Source: a virus. Taken from it: a stretch of DNA of 37,167 nt. The stretch covers positions 1 to 37,167 of IMG/VR virus record IMGVR_UViG_3300043119_000437; one strand, written 5' to 3'. Numbering within the stretch: position 1 is the first letter of the stretch; each line of letters starts with the position of its first letter. The notes beneath the pieces were generated by a model. That model was not told the origin of the DNA and did no database searches. It saw only the letters and a list, made by a program, of their open reading frames with translations. Positions 23,747 to 32,242 of the stretch are shown piece after piece. Made by a program: the position numbers and the translations under genes.

Positions 23747-24610
23747 TCAGCTCCAGATGGTGGTGATCGTGCCGTGCAGCGGTGCGCCGGCCAGCGTGCC
23801 GTTGGGGCAGGCGATCAGGTTCAGGTAGGCGTCATCCTCGATGACGGGCAAGTCCAGGAAGTCGGTGAACGGGATGCGTTCAGCCGGTGCGTCGATGGTG
23901 CGGATGGCCAGGTTTTCCACCGCCTTGACCAGCACGAAGCTGATCAGCCCCACATCGCCAGTCAGGAAGGTCACCGCGTCGATGCTGCGCACGCCACGGT
24001 CGCCAGCCTGCAGCGGCAGGAAAGGCCCCGCACTGTCGGCGGTGTTGGGCGCGCTGGTGATGATGGTGCCGTTGACCACCTGGGTGTTGCACGCCACCGT
24101 GGGCGTGATGCGACCGGCCACGCCGTCGCTGTTGGTGTAGCGCACCCGGAACTTCGGGTTGCCGATGCCCGACTGGCCAGCCACTTCCACCGGCAGGATC
24201 TCGACGCCCAGGCCGGTGGTGCTGCGCGGCAGCGTGACGGTGTTGTCCATCACCTGCTCATCGGTGACCGACATATCTACGAACGGGTAGTACAGCAGGT
24301 AGTCGCACAGGATCATCGGCAGCGGCACGGCGGTGGCCGTCACCGTCATGGCGGTGATCTGCTTCAGGTGCTTTTTGAGCGGCGCCACCGCGCCACCGTG
24401 CGGAATGCCGCCATCGGTGGACTGCCGCATCGCGATGGCGATGTTGGGGCTGGCGGCGTAGTAGTTGGGCGTGGGGTTGCCTGGCGACATTGACAGGTCG
24501 AACCAGATGCCCGCGCCGGTGGTCTGCGTGGGCGTTTTGCGCCAGGTGCTGAACCAGAAACGGCCGTCATTCTCGGCCGCCACCAGGTCGCGGACGTTGC
24601 GCAGCGCCAT
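23747..24610 (-). CDS. Virion structural protein, paralog 2
   Basis: This 287-aa protein starts [20 protein letters not shown] and lacks the insert found in its tandem paralog. The rest aligns block by block. The C-terminal part ([20 protein letters not shown]) corresponds to the less conserved end of the paralog. The pair sits between the portal-side 134-aa protein and the capsid gene, so both are likely head or connector proteins. Lower similarity at the C-terminus suggests the two have diverged in function. Confidence 0.75.
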   Translation of the reverse strand: MALRNVRDLVAAENDGRFWFSTWRKTPTQTTGAGIWFDLSMSPGNPTPNYYAASPNIAIAMRQSTDGGIPHGGAVAPLKKHLKQITAMTVTATAVPLPMILCDYLLYYPFVDMSVTDEQVMDNTVTLPRSTTGLGVEILPVEVAGQSGIGNPKFRVRYTNSDGVAGRITPTVACNTQVVNGTIITSAPNTADSAGPFLPLQAGDRGVRSIDAVTFLTGDVGLISFVLVKAVENLAIRTIDAPAERIPFTDFLDLPVIEDDAYLNLIACPNGTLAGAPLHGTITTIWS

Positions 24611-24612
24611 GC

Positions 24613-25017
24613 TCAGTCAGCAGCAACCGACAGCGCGGCGGCTGAGAACTGCGGCTGGATGCCCGACGACACGTTCAGCGTGGACGACAGCGCGCCGCTG
24701 ATCATCAGCGCCACGGCGCCCGATGCGGTGTCGACCACGGCAAAGTGGGTCAGCGCGTTGCTGCCGGCCGTGCAGGCGCCGAACTGGATGAGCGCGGCGT
24801 TGGTGAAGGTGCTGCCGCTGTCCGTCCAGGCGCTGGCCTTGGTGAGTGGCACGCGGGCATAGCCGGTGTAGTTGGCCTCGGCGGCCAGGCTGGCGGCCTC
24901 GCCGGGGTCGGCGGTGAACAGCGCCAGGTACTGCGTGGCGCCGGCCCGGTAGCTGGGGTCGGTGCCCTGCAGAAACATCTTCAGCGCGGCATTTTCGGTG
25001 GTGTTGCTCAAGCTCAT
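24613..25017 (-). CDS. Small virion structural protein
   Basis: This 134-aa protein has the typical run NALTHF-type and YLALFTADPGEAASLAAEAN, TGYARVPLTKASAWTDSGS of a widespread phage structural family sometimes labelled tail fiber or minor capsid protein. The first helix (TTENAALKMFLQGTDPSYRA) and the beta-rich remainder fit. It follows the portal gene. The exact virion site is unknown. Confidence 0.72.
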   Translation of the reverse strand: MSLSNTTENAALKMFLQGTDPSYRAGATQYLALFTADPGEAASLAAEANYTGYARVPLTKASAWTDSGSTFTNAALIQFGACTAGSNALTHFAVVDTASGAVALMISGALSSTLNVSSGIQPQFSAAALSVAAD

Positions 25018-25029
25018 GGTGCGGCCTCG

Positions 25030-26592
25030 TCAGGTGGTGCCGGCCGCAGCTGCGGCGGGCGTGGGTCGGGCTGGTTTGGGCGCCAGGCCAGCGCGCTGGC
25101 GGGCCTGCTCGGCCTGCTTCAGCTCTTCCAGCAGGTCTTCATAGTCGCGGCCCAGCTTGGCGGCCACGCGCTGCGGGCTTTGCAGCTCGGCGCCGATGGC
25201 GGCGATGTCGGCCTCGATGTCGCGCAGCGGGTCCACCCACTCCCACCGGCGGCCCTGCCACAGGTGCTTGGCGAACTTGTCGCGCTTGGCCAGCGGCAGG
25301 GTGCTGCCATTGGGCAGTGTGATCTGGCCGAAGGCCAGCGCGCTGCCGATCCACTCGCGGTAGATGGGGCGCAGCACGCCGTCGATGAACGACTGCTGCA
25401 ACATCATCCACTGGTCGCGCTCTTCCAGCGTGCCGCTGCGGATGCTGGAAAAGCTGACGCCCTCCAGGTCGTTGGCCAGCGCGTGGTAGGCCACGCCCAG
25501 GCCGCTGGCGATGCCGCGCAGGTTGGCCTTGCAGAATTCCCCGAACATCGCCGCCGGGTAGTCGGGGTTGAAGGGCGTGAAGGTGGTGCCAGGCGGCAGG
25601 CTGCCGAAGCTGCCCGCCTCGGCCTCGGTGTACAGCTCGCCGCTGCCGTCGCCCACGCTGTCGCTGTCGGCCAGGGTCGACAGGTCGGCGCCATCGGGGC
25701 CGGTGAAGAACCCCATCTTGCTGGCGCCCACGCGGCTGGCCACGATGGCGGCCTCTTCATAGCCGCCCAGGTTGTTGAGCCGCAGCATGGCCGCATGCAT
25801 CCACGGCACGCCGCGGAACTGCTCGGGCCGGTCGGCCACGAAGTAGTGCACCACGTCCTCAGCCGGCACGCGCACATGGGTGTTGCCGCGCAGGTCACCG
25901 GCGGCCTGGTACACCTCGCCCGGGTGGCGGTTCTTCAGCCACAGGGCCAGCGGGCGGCCAAAGGCTGACACCTCCACGCCCATGCGGATCTGGCCGTAGC
26001 CCAGCTCGGCCGGGCGGTTGAGCGCGGTGTCGATGCGGTCGACATCGAGCAGCTGCAGCGACAGGCCGAATCGGTTGCCGCTGTCGGCGCCGCGCACGAA
26101 GCGGATCAGGCATTCGCCATCCCGCGCCACGGTCAGCTCGGCGGTGCGGCAGATGCCGGCAAAGGTGCTGCGGCCGGCGGCGTCGGCCACCTCGCACCAG
26201 TCGGCGTGGGCGGCCTCGATGGCGGCATTGGCCAGGGTGTCGGGCGTGCCGCTGGGGTCATAGCAGCGGGCCTGCAACTGGAAGCCGGCCGCGCCGACCA
26301 CGTTGGTGGCCACCAGGTTGCCGAACTTCTTGGCGTAGGGGTCATCGCGGAACAGTTGGCGGCTGCGGGCGCGCAGGTTGTCCAGGCTGGCATGGATGTC
26401 GGCGTTGGCCGACAGGCTGGTGGTGGTCCAGCCCTCGGTCAGCCGGTTGACCTGGGCGGCGGCATAGCTGCGGCGCTGCGGGCGGGCGGCCGGCGCAGGC
26501 GCGGCGCCTGCCCAGCCGGCCAGCGCCTGGCCGATGCGCTGCATCGTGCCTGCCAGGCCGGCGCGCTTGGGTGCGTTGGTGGGTTGCTGCAT
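25030..26592 (-). CDS. Portal protein (lambda gpB family)
   Basis: This 520-aa protein has the family features of the lambda portal: an N-terminal RSYAAAQVNRLTEGW segment, the conserved LRARSRQLFRDDPYAKKFGN, the VVGAAGFQLQAR stretch, HYFVADRPEQFRGVPWMHAA, and a late SFSSIRSGTLEERDQW. It forms the dodecameric ring at one head vertex through which DNA enters and leaves. The C-terminal 60 residues are helical and Ala/Pro-rich. ATG 26592 follows a stop by a few bases. Confidence 0.93.
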   Translation of the reverse strand: MQQPTNAPKRAGLAGTMQRIGQALAGWAGAAPAPAARPQRRSYAAAQVNRLTEGWTTTSLSANADIHASLDNLRARSRQLFRDDPYAKKFGNLVATNVVGAAGFQLQARCYDPSGTPDTLANAAIEAAHADWCEVADAAGRSTFAGICRTAELTVARDGECLIRFVRGADSGNRFGLSLQLLDVDRIDTALNRPAELGYGQIRMGVEVSAFGRPLALWLKNRHPGEVYQAAGDLRGNTHVRVPAEDVVHYFVADRPEQFRGVPWMHAAMLRLNNLGGYEEAAIVASRVGASKMGFFTGPDGADLSTLADSDSVGDGSGELYTEAEAGSFGSLPPGTTFTPFNPDYPAAMFGEFCKANLRGIASGLGVAYHALANDLEGVSFSSIRSGTLEERDQWMMLQQSFIDGVLRPIYREWIGSALAFGQITLPNGSTLPLAKRDKFAKHLWQGRRWEWVDPLRDIEADIAAIGAELQSPQRVAAKLGRDYEDLLEELKQAEQARQRAGLAPKPARPTPAAAAAGTT

Positions 26593-26600
26593 GCGGTGCC

Positions 26601-27149
26601 TCAGCGCACGAAGCGCACCAGGAGCTTGTTGCGTGATGCCAGGCCCTGGCGCAGGCGGTCAGCGGCGTCTTCACGCGACACCTCGGCGCGCAGGCGGCTG
26701 ATGAAGGCCAGGAAGTCGCCCGGGCTGGTGAAGGTCTGCTTGCGGTCGCCCATCTCGATGCCCTGCAGGTAGGCGCGGGCGCCGTGGGTGGCCAGCGCGG
26801 CCTCGGCCGCCTCCAGCGCCTTGCGGTAGTTGCTGCGGGTGTCCAGCGTGGTGGCGGCGGCCAGGTCGGGCAGCACCTGCACGGCGCCGGTGGCCAGCGT
26901 GGTGCGGGCGCCGGCCAGCGTGGCGTCGACCGACCAGCTGTAGCTGCCGGCGGCCCAGGCGGCGGTGGTGGCGGCCGGCACGGTCAGCGTGTAGTCGGTG
27001 CCGCTGCCGCTGGCCGTGGCCTGGTAGCGGGCGCCGCTGTTGATCAGCGTGAGCCGTACCGCCCAGCCGGCCGCGGCCGGGTAGTCAGGCAACGACCAGG
27101 TGGCCGTCAGCGTGTCACCGGCGCGGAGGGTGGGGGGCAGAGTCGTCAT
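26601..27149 (-). CDS. Head-tail connector, Ig-like domain fused to gpW-like domain
   Basis: I start it at ATG 27149 (MTTLPPTLRAGDTLTATWSL), giving 182 aa. Residues 1-105 look like an Ig-type beta domain (YPAAAGWAVRLTLINSGARY, then SYSWSVDATLAGA). Residues about 115-182 look like gpW (ALEAAEAALATHGARAYLQG, then TFTSPGDFLAFISRLRAE). The place directly before the portal is where gpW lies in lambda. The extra Ig-like domain may decorate the connector or mount it to another protein. Confidence 0.72.
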   Translation of the reverse strand: MTTLPPTLRAGDTLTATWSLPDYPAAAGWAVRLTLINSGARYQATASGSGTDYTLTVPAATTAAWAAGSYSWSVDATLAGARTTLATGAVQVLPDLAAATTLDTRSNYRKALEAAEAALATHGARAYLQGIEMGDRKQTFTSPGDFLAFISRLRAEVSREDAADRLRQGLASRNKLLVRFVR

Positions 27150-27165
27150 GGGCACCGGCGCGGCA

Positions 27166-27363
27166 TCAGGGTGCCGGCTTGCGGCACAGCACCGCCGCAT
27201 CGGCCAGATCGACCAGCGAAGCCACGCCCAGCGGCCCATACATCGAGCTGACGATGGCGCGCTGGCCGTCTGCCGTGCAGCTGACGCGGTTGGCGAAAGT
27301 CGTGGACAGCGAGCCGCAGCCGGACAGGCCGATGGCGGCGCAGAGGATCAACAGGGGTTTCAT
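27166..27363 (-). CDS. Small lipoprotein (65 aa)
   Basis: I start it at ATG 27363, or at GTG 27372. The opening MKPLLILCAAIGLSGCGSLS is a signal peptide with lipobox LSGC, so the mature protein should be lipid-anchored from Cys16. The rest has Cys residues (VSCTADGQ, AVLCRKP) that could form a disulfide. It lies between the depolymerase and the gpW-like gene, an odd place for an envelope protein. It could be a superinfection-exclusion or receptor-blocking lipoprotein, which is only inference. Confidence 0.65.
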   Translation of the reverse strand: MKPLLILCAAIGLSGCGSLSTTFANRVSCTADGQRAIVSSMYGPLGVASLVDLADAAVLCRKPAP

Positions 27364-27387
27364 GGGGTGCACCGGCAGGGGATGGGA

Positions 27388-29475
27388 TCAGACCATCGGC
27401 GGGTTGGACTTGTAGGCATGTCCACCCGGCAGCGCGCTCTCGTTGCCGTACTTCCACGCCATGTACCCGTGCAGGAAGTCCTCTTGCCCGACAGTGGCCG
27501 CGCCCGACATCACCACCAGCTCGGAGAACGCGCCCAGGCAGTAGCTGCCGACCACGTTGGACCCGCCAGCGTTGCCGCCAATGACGCGCCGCGTAAACGT
27601 CGCAACGGGCATGCTCACGTTGTTTGCGCTGGCTGTACCGCCGTTGACGCTGCCCCGGCATGCTGCGGTTGCCCCAGCGCCGAAGCTGACCACGATGGAC
27701 GCATCCAGGCCGCTGATGGCCGGGCCGGCGTAGCCGCCAGTTGATCCGATGCGCAGGTTGCCGCCGTTGAAACCGATGGCCCGCGTTGATGCGCCTGCGT
27801 CCGACTCGCTCAGCATGTAGGTGAACGCGCCGCTGGCAGGGTCGGTGTAGTACTGCATGGCGTAGGTGATCGCAGCCTGCGATCCCGGCGTGCCGGTCAG
27901 GTCGGTCTGGATGGCCGCGTCACCACCGTCAAACGATGCACGCGGGATGCCGGCTGCCGTGATGCCGTAGGTAGGCCGCAGGCTGGCCGATGACGGCGTT
28001 GCACTGCGGGTGTTGCTGATCGGCGTCAGTGCCTTGATGGCGTTGATGTGCCGGATCACGCTGCCGTGGAAGTCCAGCGCGAACCAATCCACCAGGGCGC
28101 CCGCCAGTTCTACGGGCGTCCACAGCCGGCCGGATTGCCACGTCAGCACGATGGATCGCGTGGTTGTCTGCCCGCGCTCGTCGTATGCCTTGACCGTGAT
28201 GCGCCGCGTGCCACTCAGTTGCGGCTCGGCAATGATGGTGGCGCCCGATACGGTCACGCCGCCAGTGTTGCCGCTGATGATTTCCAGCTTGACCAGCGGC
28301 TTGTTGGCATGAATCTCACCGATCAGGCGCCGCCCTGGCAGCGCGCTGATTCCCCAGGTGTCAAGAACCACCGGCCCAAAGTTGCGCACGAAAGCCTGCG
28401 CCGCAGTGGGCCATTGATCGCCCGACAGCTTGCACTGAAAAATGCCGTTGTTCTGGTCCCAATACGAATGAAACTCCACTTCTTCGGTGCGGATGAAGTC
28501 GGCCATTCGCTCGATGAACAGCGGGTTCTCATAGTCCAGGCCCCACTCTGCAAGGCCAAACCGCTTGCCCCTGGCGCAGGCAAAGTCGCGCATCGGCAGC
28601 AGGCCACCAACGCTGGAGAACATGAATTCGGCGTGTTCCTGATTCGTCATCGCCCCTTTGTCATCGTCCAGGCAGTAAACATCCGGCGTGATGATGTCAA
28701 CCACATCGTCGCCGGGGTAACGGTCCTGCCAGGAATAGGCGCCATCCAGACGGAAGGCCGGGCAGTAGCCAATGCGAATTCGCGTATCGACAGAGCGCAG
28801 CAGCAGCGCGACATGCCTGAATGCCGCGATGTAGTTTGCCGGCACTGCGCCATCGAGCGTTGCCCCCCAAGGAAACGAAGTGGAAAAGTTCTGCTCCCAG
28901 CCGGGCCGGATGTCGATGTATCGCGCACCGGCAGGCGCTGCCGCCACGATGGCGCGGGCCATGTCCAGAATCACTGCGTTGTGCGTTCCGGCCAGCGTTT
29001 GCGCGATTGGCTCGGCAGTGGTGCAGATCGGGAAGGCCCATTTCTGCTCCACGTTCAGGCCAGCGAAGCGGGCCACCACAACGTCGATCCAGGCTCGGCA
29101 TGCGGCCCAGGTGGGGCCTCCGTTGGTTTCCGCTGCGAACTGGATGACATGCGTGAACCCGCTGCCCCCCAGCCATGTGTTTTGCGCAACTCGGGTGGCG
29201 TTGTCGGCCGCACGCACGCCGCAATCAAACAGCGGCATCAGCGCCCTGGCGGTGTTGGCATTCCAAGCACTTGACACCAGGGATGTGCCAGCCGTCGTCG
29301 CCTCGGGGCTCCAGCTGGTTACGGCCGGCATCAGCGCACGGTCGGTGTCGGTGGCGTAGCCGGCGCCCACCATGGCCGCGCCGAAGGCGTTCGACACGGT
29401 GTTGGTTGTGCCAGCCGCCAGCACACTGCCGGATTCACCCAGTCGGGCCTGGATCATCGTGATGCGCATGGTCAT
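27388..29475 (-). CDS. GH26-like glycoside hydrolase with Ig-like and lectin domains (virion depolymerase)
   Basis: This is a 695-aa, three-part protein. The N-terminus (RLGESGSVLAAGTTNTVSNA) looks like a short virion-anchor motif. Residues about 95-370 resemble a GH26/clan GH-A TIM barrel: DIRPGWEQN with Glu194, the barrel segment RYPGDDVVDIITPDVYCLDD, and FGLAEWGLD with Glu310 as acid/base and nucleophile candidates. Residues 385-450 look Ig-like (KPLVKLEIISGNTGGVTVSG). The C-terminus resembles a concanavalin/LamG lectin and ends in the typical FLHGYMAWKYG. It probably cuts or binds host surface polysaccharide. It lies between terminase and portal, inside the head module, and is less GC-rich than its neighbours, which suggests acquisition. 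Confidence 0.8.
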   Translation of the reverse strand: MTMRITMIQARLGESGSVLAAGTTNTVSNAFGAAMVGAGYATDTDRALMPAVTSWSPEATTAGTSLVSSAWNANTARALMPLFDCGVRAADNATRVAQNTWLGGSGFTHVIQFAAETNGGPTWAACRAWIDVVVARFAGLNVEQKWAFPICTTAEPIAQTLAGTHNAVILDMARAIVAAAPAGARYIDIRPGWEQNFSTSFPWGATLDGAVPANYIAAFRHVALLLRSVDTRIRIGYCPAFRLDGAYSWQDRYPGDDVVDIITPDVYCLDDDKGAMTNQEHAEFMFSSVGGLLPMRDFACARGKRFGLAEWGLDYENPLFIERMADFIRTEEVEFHSYWDQNNGIFQCKLSGDQWPTAAQAFVRNFGPVVLDTWGISALPGRRLIGEIHANKPLVKLEIISGNTGGVTVSGATIIAEPQLSGTRRITVKAYDERGQTTTRSIVLTWQSGRLWTPVELAGALVDWFALDFHGSVIRHINAIKALTPISNTRSATPSSASLRPTYGITAAGIPRASFDGGDAAIQTDLTGTPGSQAAITYAMQYYTDPASGAFTYMLSESDAGASTRAIGFNGGNLRIGSTGGYAGPAISGLDASIVVSFGAGATAACRGSVNGGTASANNVSMPVATFTRRVIGGNAGGSNVVGSYCLGAFSELVVMSGAATVGQEDFLHGYMAWKYGNESALPGGHAYKSNPPMV

Positions 29476-29540
29476 GGTGCGGGTCTTTCAGTGCAGTGGG
29501 GCCGGTCTGGCTGGCATGCTGCCGCGCCCGATGCGGCGGC

Positions 29541-29577
29541 ATCAGGGGGAAATCTGCGACAGCAGATCAGCGGGGCC
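29541..29577 (-). repeat. Duplicated intergenic element, copy B
   Basis: ATCAGGGGGAAA, two bases, TGCGACAG, CAGA, TCAGCGG, one base, GCC: the same blocks as at 21515-21547. The TCA is the reverse of the stop codon of the Mor-like gene. The minus strand also reads ATCTGC-TGTC-GCAGAT here, a perfect 6-bp hairpin that is not kept in copy A. Confidence 0.85.
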
Positions 29578-29842
29578 GCTTCAGGGGCTTGGCCAGGATG
29601 CGGTACGCGGTGGCGCGGTGGCACTTCTCGGCCTGCACGGCCTGGCTGATGCTGCTACCCTGCTGCAGGGCCTGGCCCATGCGCACGCCACGCGCCAGCG
29701 CGGGCCGCTTGGCCACGTAGCCGAACTCGCAGCCGCCCAGCTGGCCGCGCAGGTGCACCTCGGCGGTCTGGCGCCGCTCGGGCGTCAGCTCGGGCACCAC
29801 CTGCTGCATCAGTTCCAGCACTCGATCCAGCGCGTCGGCCAT
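29567..29842 (-). CDS. Mor-like HTH transcription factor
   Basis: I start it at ATG 29842, with GAGG five bases upstream (GTG 29848 is the other option), giving 91 aa. The first half (ALDRVLELMQQVVPELTPER) and the second half (SISQAVQAEKCHRATAYRIL) fit the Mor/C layout: a dimerisation part, then an HTH. Mor-type proteins activate middle or late promoters. Here the gene lies between terminase and depolymerase. A target could be the neighbouring duplicated element or the late promoter, but that is a guess. Confidence 0.65.
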   Translation of the reverse strand: MADALDRVLELMQQVVPELTPERRQTAEVHLRGQLGGCEFGYVAKRPALARGVRMGQALQQGSSISQAVQAEKCHRATAYRILAKPLKRPR

Positions 29843-29849
29843 CCACACC

Positions 29850-32006
29850 TCACCACTTGGTCACCCATCCGGCCCGCTTGGGCCGGCGCATTGGCGGGCG
29901 CGGCTGCGCCCTGCTGTCTGGCTGCGGGGTGGCGGGCGTGGCCTTGTGGGTGGCCGGGTCGGCTTGGGCCTGGGTGGCTGCCGGTGGTGGTGGGTTGCCC
30001 TGCTGCTGGCGAGCGGTGGCCGGTGCGTCGGCAGACTGGTCTGCGTCAGCGTCGGCCGCCTCCGATTGCGCGACGGCATCCATTGTCGCTGCCGGCGTGT
30101 CAAGGGTCAACCCCAGCAGGTCGGCCTGGCGCAGGCGGTTTTCGTACCGCTGCCAGTGGGCGTCGGTGTGGCGCGGCACGCCGATGTGCCAGGCCGCGGC
30201 CATGGCGTAGACCGCGCAGTCCAGCGCCTCGTTGCGCCGGCCGGCGGGCTTGACCCAATCACGCCGGGCGTGGCCCTTGATGTAGCGGGTGACCACGCGC
30301 TCGGCGGTGAGCTGCTCCCACACGTAGCTGGGCAGCGCGGCGCAGGTGTGCACGTAGCCGGGGCCGGCCTCCTGCACCTGCATGCGCCCGTACAGCAGGC
30401 CCTTGGCGGTGTCGGTGCCCACCAGCCACAACTGGCCGCCGTTCTTGATGCGCTTGCCGTGGTGGTTGAACTCGATGGCCGTGGGCTTGGCGATGATGGC
30501 CCGGCCCGGCATGCTGCTGCCCTTGACGGCCAGCACATGCTCACCGGCGTGGCGCCTGGCGTAGCGGTACACCATGTCGGTGTGGTGGCCGCCTGAGTCC
30601 ACCGCCGTGGCGGTGATGGTGATGGCCGCGCCGCTGGCGTGCTGCAGCGCCAGCCGGCGCCAGTCGGTCAGCGCGGCCCAGGGGCTGCCGGGCTCGGTCT
30701 CGGGCAGGCTGGGGTCGCCGTACAGCACCACATGGTCGACCAGCCAGGATTCTTCACCCCGGCCCCAGGCCCAGGCATACGCCTCCAGCCGGTCGCCCTG
30801 GGTGTCGACGCCGGCCGTGACCACCAGCGCGCCGTGGGGCACGGTGCGCAGCGGGTACGCCTCGGCCCGGCGGCGCAGGGCATGCTCGTCGGCCTTGTCG
30901 CCCTGCTCCTGGAAGGTCTCGGCCAGCCGGGTGTTGATGAACACGCGCAGCAGGCTGGTGTCGCCGGTGCGGGCCTTGTCGATGGCCTTGTGCCATTCAT
31001 CGGCCAGCTGCGCCCAGCTCAGCCAGCCCAGCGGGGCGTACAGGCTGGACAGGTGAAAGCTGCGCACCCGCCCGCCCTGGGCGCCAGGCGCATCGGCCAC
31101 CCAGGCGCCGGCCGGCAGCATGGTGGCCTTGTGGTGTTCGCGGATCTCGCAGCCGTTGGCGGCGCACAAGTACCGCACGCTGTCGCGGTCGGGCTGGCCA
31201 TCGGGCAGGCGGTCCCACTTGACGCCGTGGGGCTTGTCGGCGCCCCACTCCAGCACCTGGCGGGTGCCGCAGTGCGGGCACGGCACCTGGTAGCGGCAGC
31301 GGTCGGCCGCGTTGAAGCTGTCTTCGATGCGGCTGGCGTCTTTGGTGGTGGGCGTGCTGGTGCGCAGGCGCTTGCGGCGGCTGAAGGTGGACTGCCGCGC
31401 CTCGGCCAGCGTGCAGGGGTCACCCTCGCCGTCGACATCGAGCGGGTAGCCGTCCACCTCGTCCAGGAACAGGTCACGCACCGGCATGGACCGCAGGCCC
31501 GCGGCGCTGTTGGCGCCGGCCACGGCCAGGAACCCGCCGGCAAACTCCTTCAGCAGCGTGGTGTTGGCGTCGTCGCGGCTGCGGTTCTCGCGCACCTTGC
31601 GGCGCAGCGTGGGGCTTTCCTCGAGCATGGGCGCCACGCGCTGGCGGCTGTAGCGCTTGGCCATGTCGATGGTGGGCTGCACGATCATCACCGGGCCGGG
31701 GTTGGTGTCGATCAGGTAGCCCAGCCAGTTGCTGCCCACGCGCGTCTTGCCGGTCTGCGCGCCCCACATCAGCACCACTTCCTCGACGGCGCTGTGCTGG
31801 CTCAGGCAGTCCATCGGCTCGATGGCGTACGGCGTGCGGGCCGCCCGGTAGGGGCCGGGCTCGGCGCTGTCTTTGGCCGACAGGATGATGCTGCGCTCGG
31901 CCCAGGCGCTGACGGTCTGGATGATGGGCGGGCGGGCGAACTCGCGCAGGACCGCCCACACGCGGGCATCGGCGTCGATGTTGGTTATGCCGTCGCGCGC
32001 TCCCAT
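29850..32006 (-). CDS. Terminase large subunit (GpA family)
   Basis: This 718-aa protein has Walker A GAQTGKT (residues 82-88), Walker B LFLDEVD (179-185) and a zinc-ribbon pair CPHC (243-246) with later C281 and C286, as in lambda gpA. The C-terminal 450 residues contain the nuclease section (VVTAGVDTQGDRLEAYAWAW; ITATAVDSGGHHTDMVYRYA) with Asp clusters. A low-complexity Pro/Gln/Ala tail closes it. It packages DNA into the prohead and cuts the concatemer. GpA-type enzymes usually cut at cos sites, so a cos end mechanism is likely. Confidence 0.95.
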   Translation of the reverse strand: MGARDGITNIDADARVWAVLREFARPPIIQTVSAWAERSIILSAKDSAEPGPYRAARTPYAIEPMDCLSQHSAVEEVVLMWGAQTGKTRVGSNWLGYLIDTNPGPVMIVQPTIDMAKRYSRQRVAPMLEESPTLRRKVRENRSRDDANTTLLKEFAGGFLAVAGANSAAGLRSMPVRDLFLDEVDGYPLDVDGEGDPCTLAEARQSTFSRRKRLRTSTPTTKDASRIEDSFNAADRCRYQVPCPHCGTRQVLEWGADKPHGVKWDRLPDGQPDRDSVRYLCAANGCEIREHHKATMLPAGAWVADAPGAQGGRVRSFHLSSLYAPLGWLSWAQLADEWHKAIDKARTGDTSLLRVFINTRLAETFQEQGDKADEHALRRRAEAYPLRTVPHGALVVTAGVDTQGDRLEAYAWAWGRGEESWLVDHVVLYGDPSLPETEPGSPWAALTDWRRLALQHASGAAITITATAVDSGGHHTDMVYRYARRHAGEHVLAVKGSSMPGRAIIAKPTAIEFNHHGKRIKNGGQLWLVGTDTAKGLLYGRMQVQEAGPGYVHTCAALPSYVWEQLTAERVVTRYIKGHARRDWVKPAGRRNEALDCAVYAMAAAWHIGVPRHTDAHWQRYENRLRQADLLGLTLDTPAATMDAVAQSEAADADADQSADAPATARQQQGNPPPPAATQAQADPATHKATPATPQPDSRAQPRPPMRRPKRAGWVTKW

Positions 32007-32008
32007 GG

Positions 32009-32206
32009 TCAGCCGGTTTGGATTGGCTTCTTGGCTTCTTCGCCCACCACCCGCTGATCGATGATCATCCGCGCCGACATGAGCACTATGGCGATTGAGA
32101 GCGCCTGCCCCTTGGAAAGAACAACTTTCTCTTTCCCCGTATTGAGCAGCGATACCGCCGCATCAATGCGGAGCATTAACTCTTCGGCCGTTTCGTTTGA
32201 GACCAT
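32009..32206 (-). CDS. Small unknown protein between terminase subunits
   Basis: I choose ATG 32206 because AGGAGG (32218-32213) is 6 bases upstream. The ATG at 32212 lies directly on the ribosome binding site and is unsuitable. The product is 65 aa, acidic and helical (ETAEELMLRIDAAVSLLNTG), with a hydrophobic helix (GQALSIAIVLMSARMIID). The region is less GC-rich than its neighbours. Function is unknown; gpW-sized helper proteins are known near terminases. Confidence 0.65.
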   Translation of the reverse strand: MVSNETAEELMLRIDAAVSLLNTGKEKVVLSKGQALSIAIVLMSARMIIDQRVVGEEAKKPIQTG

Positions 32207-32242
32207 TTGCATCCTCCTGTTGATAAAAGATTGGCGGCCCGA

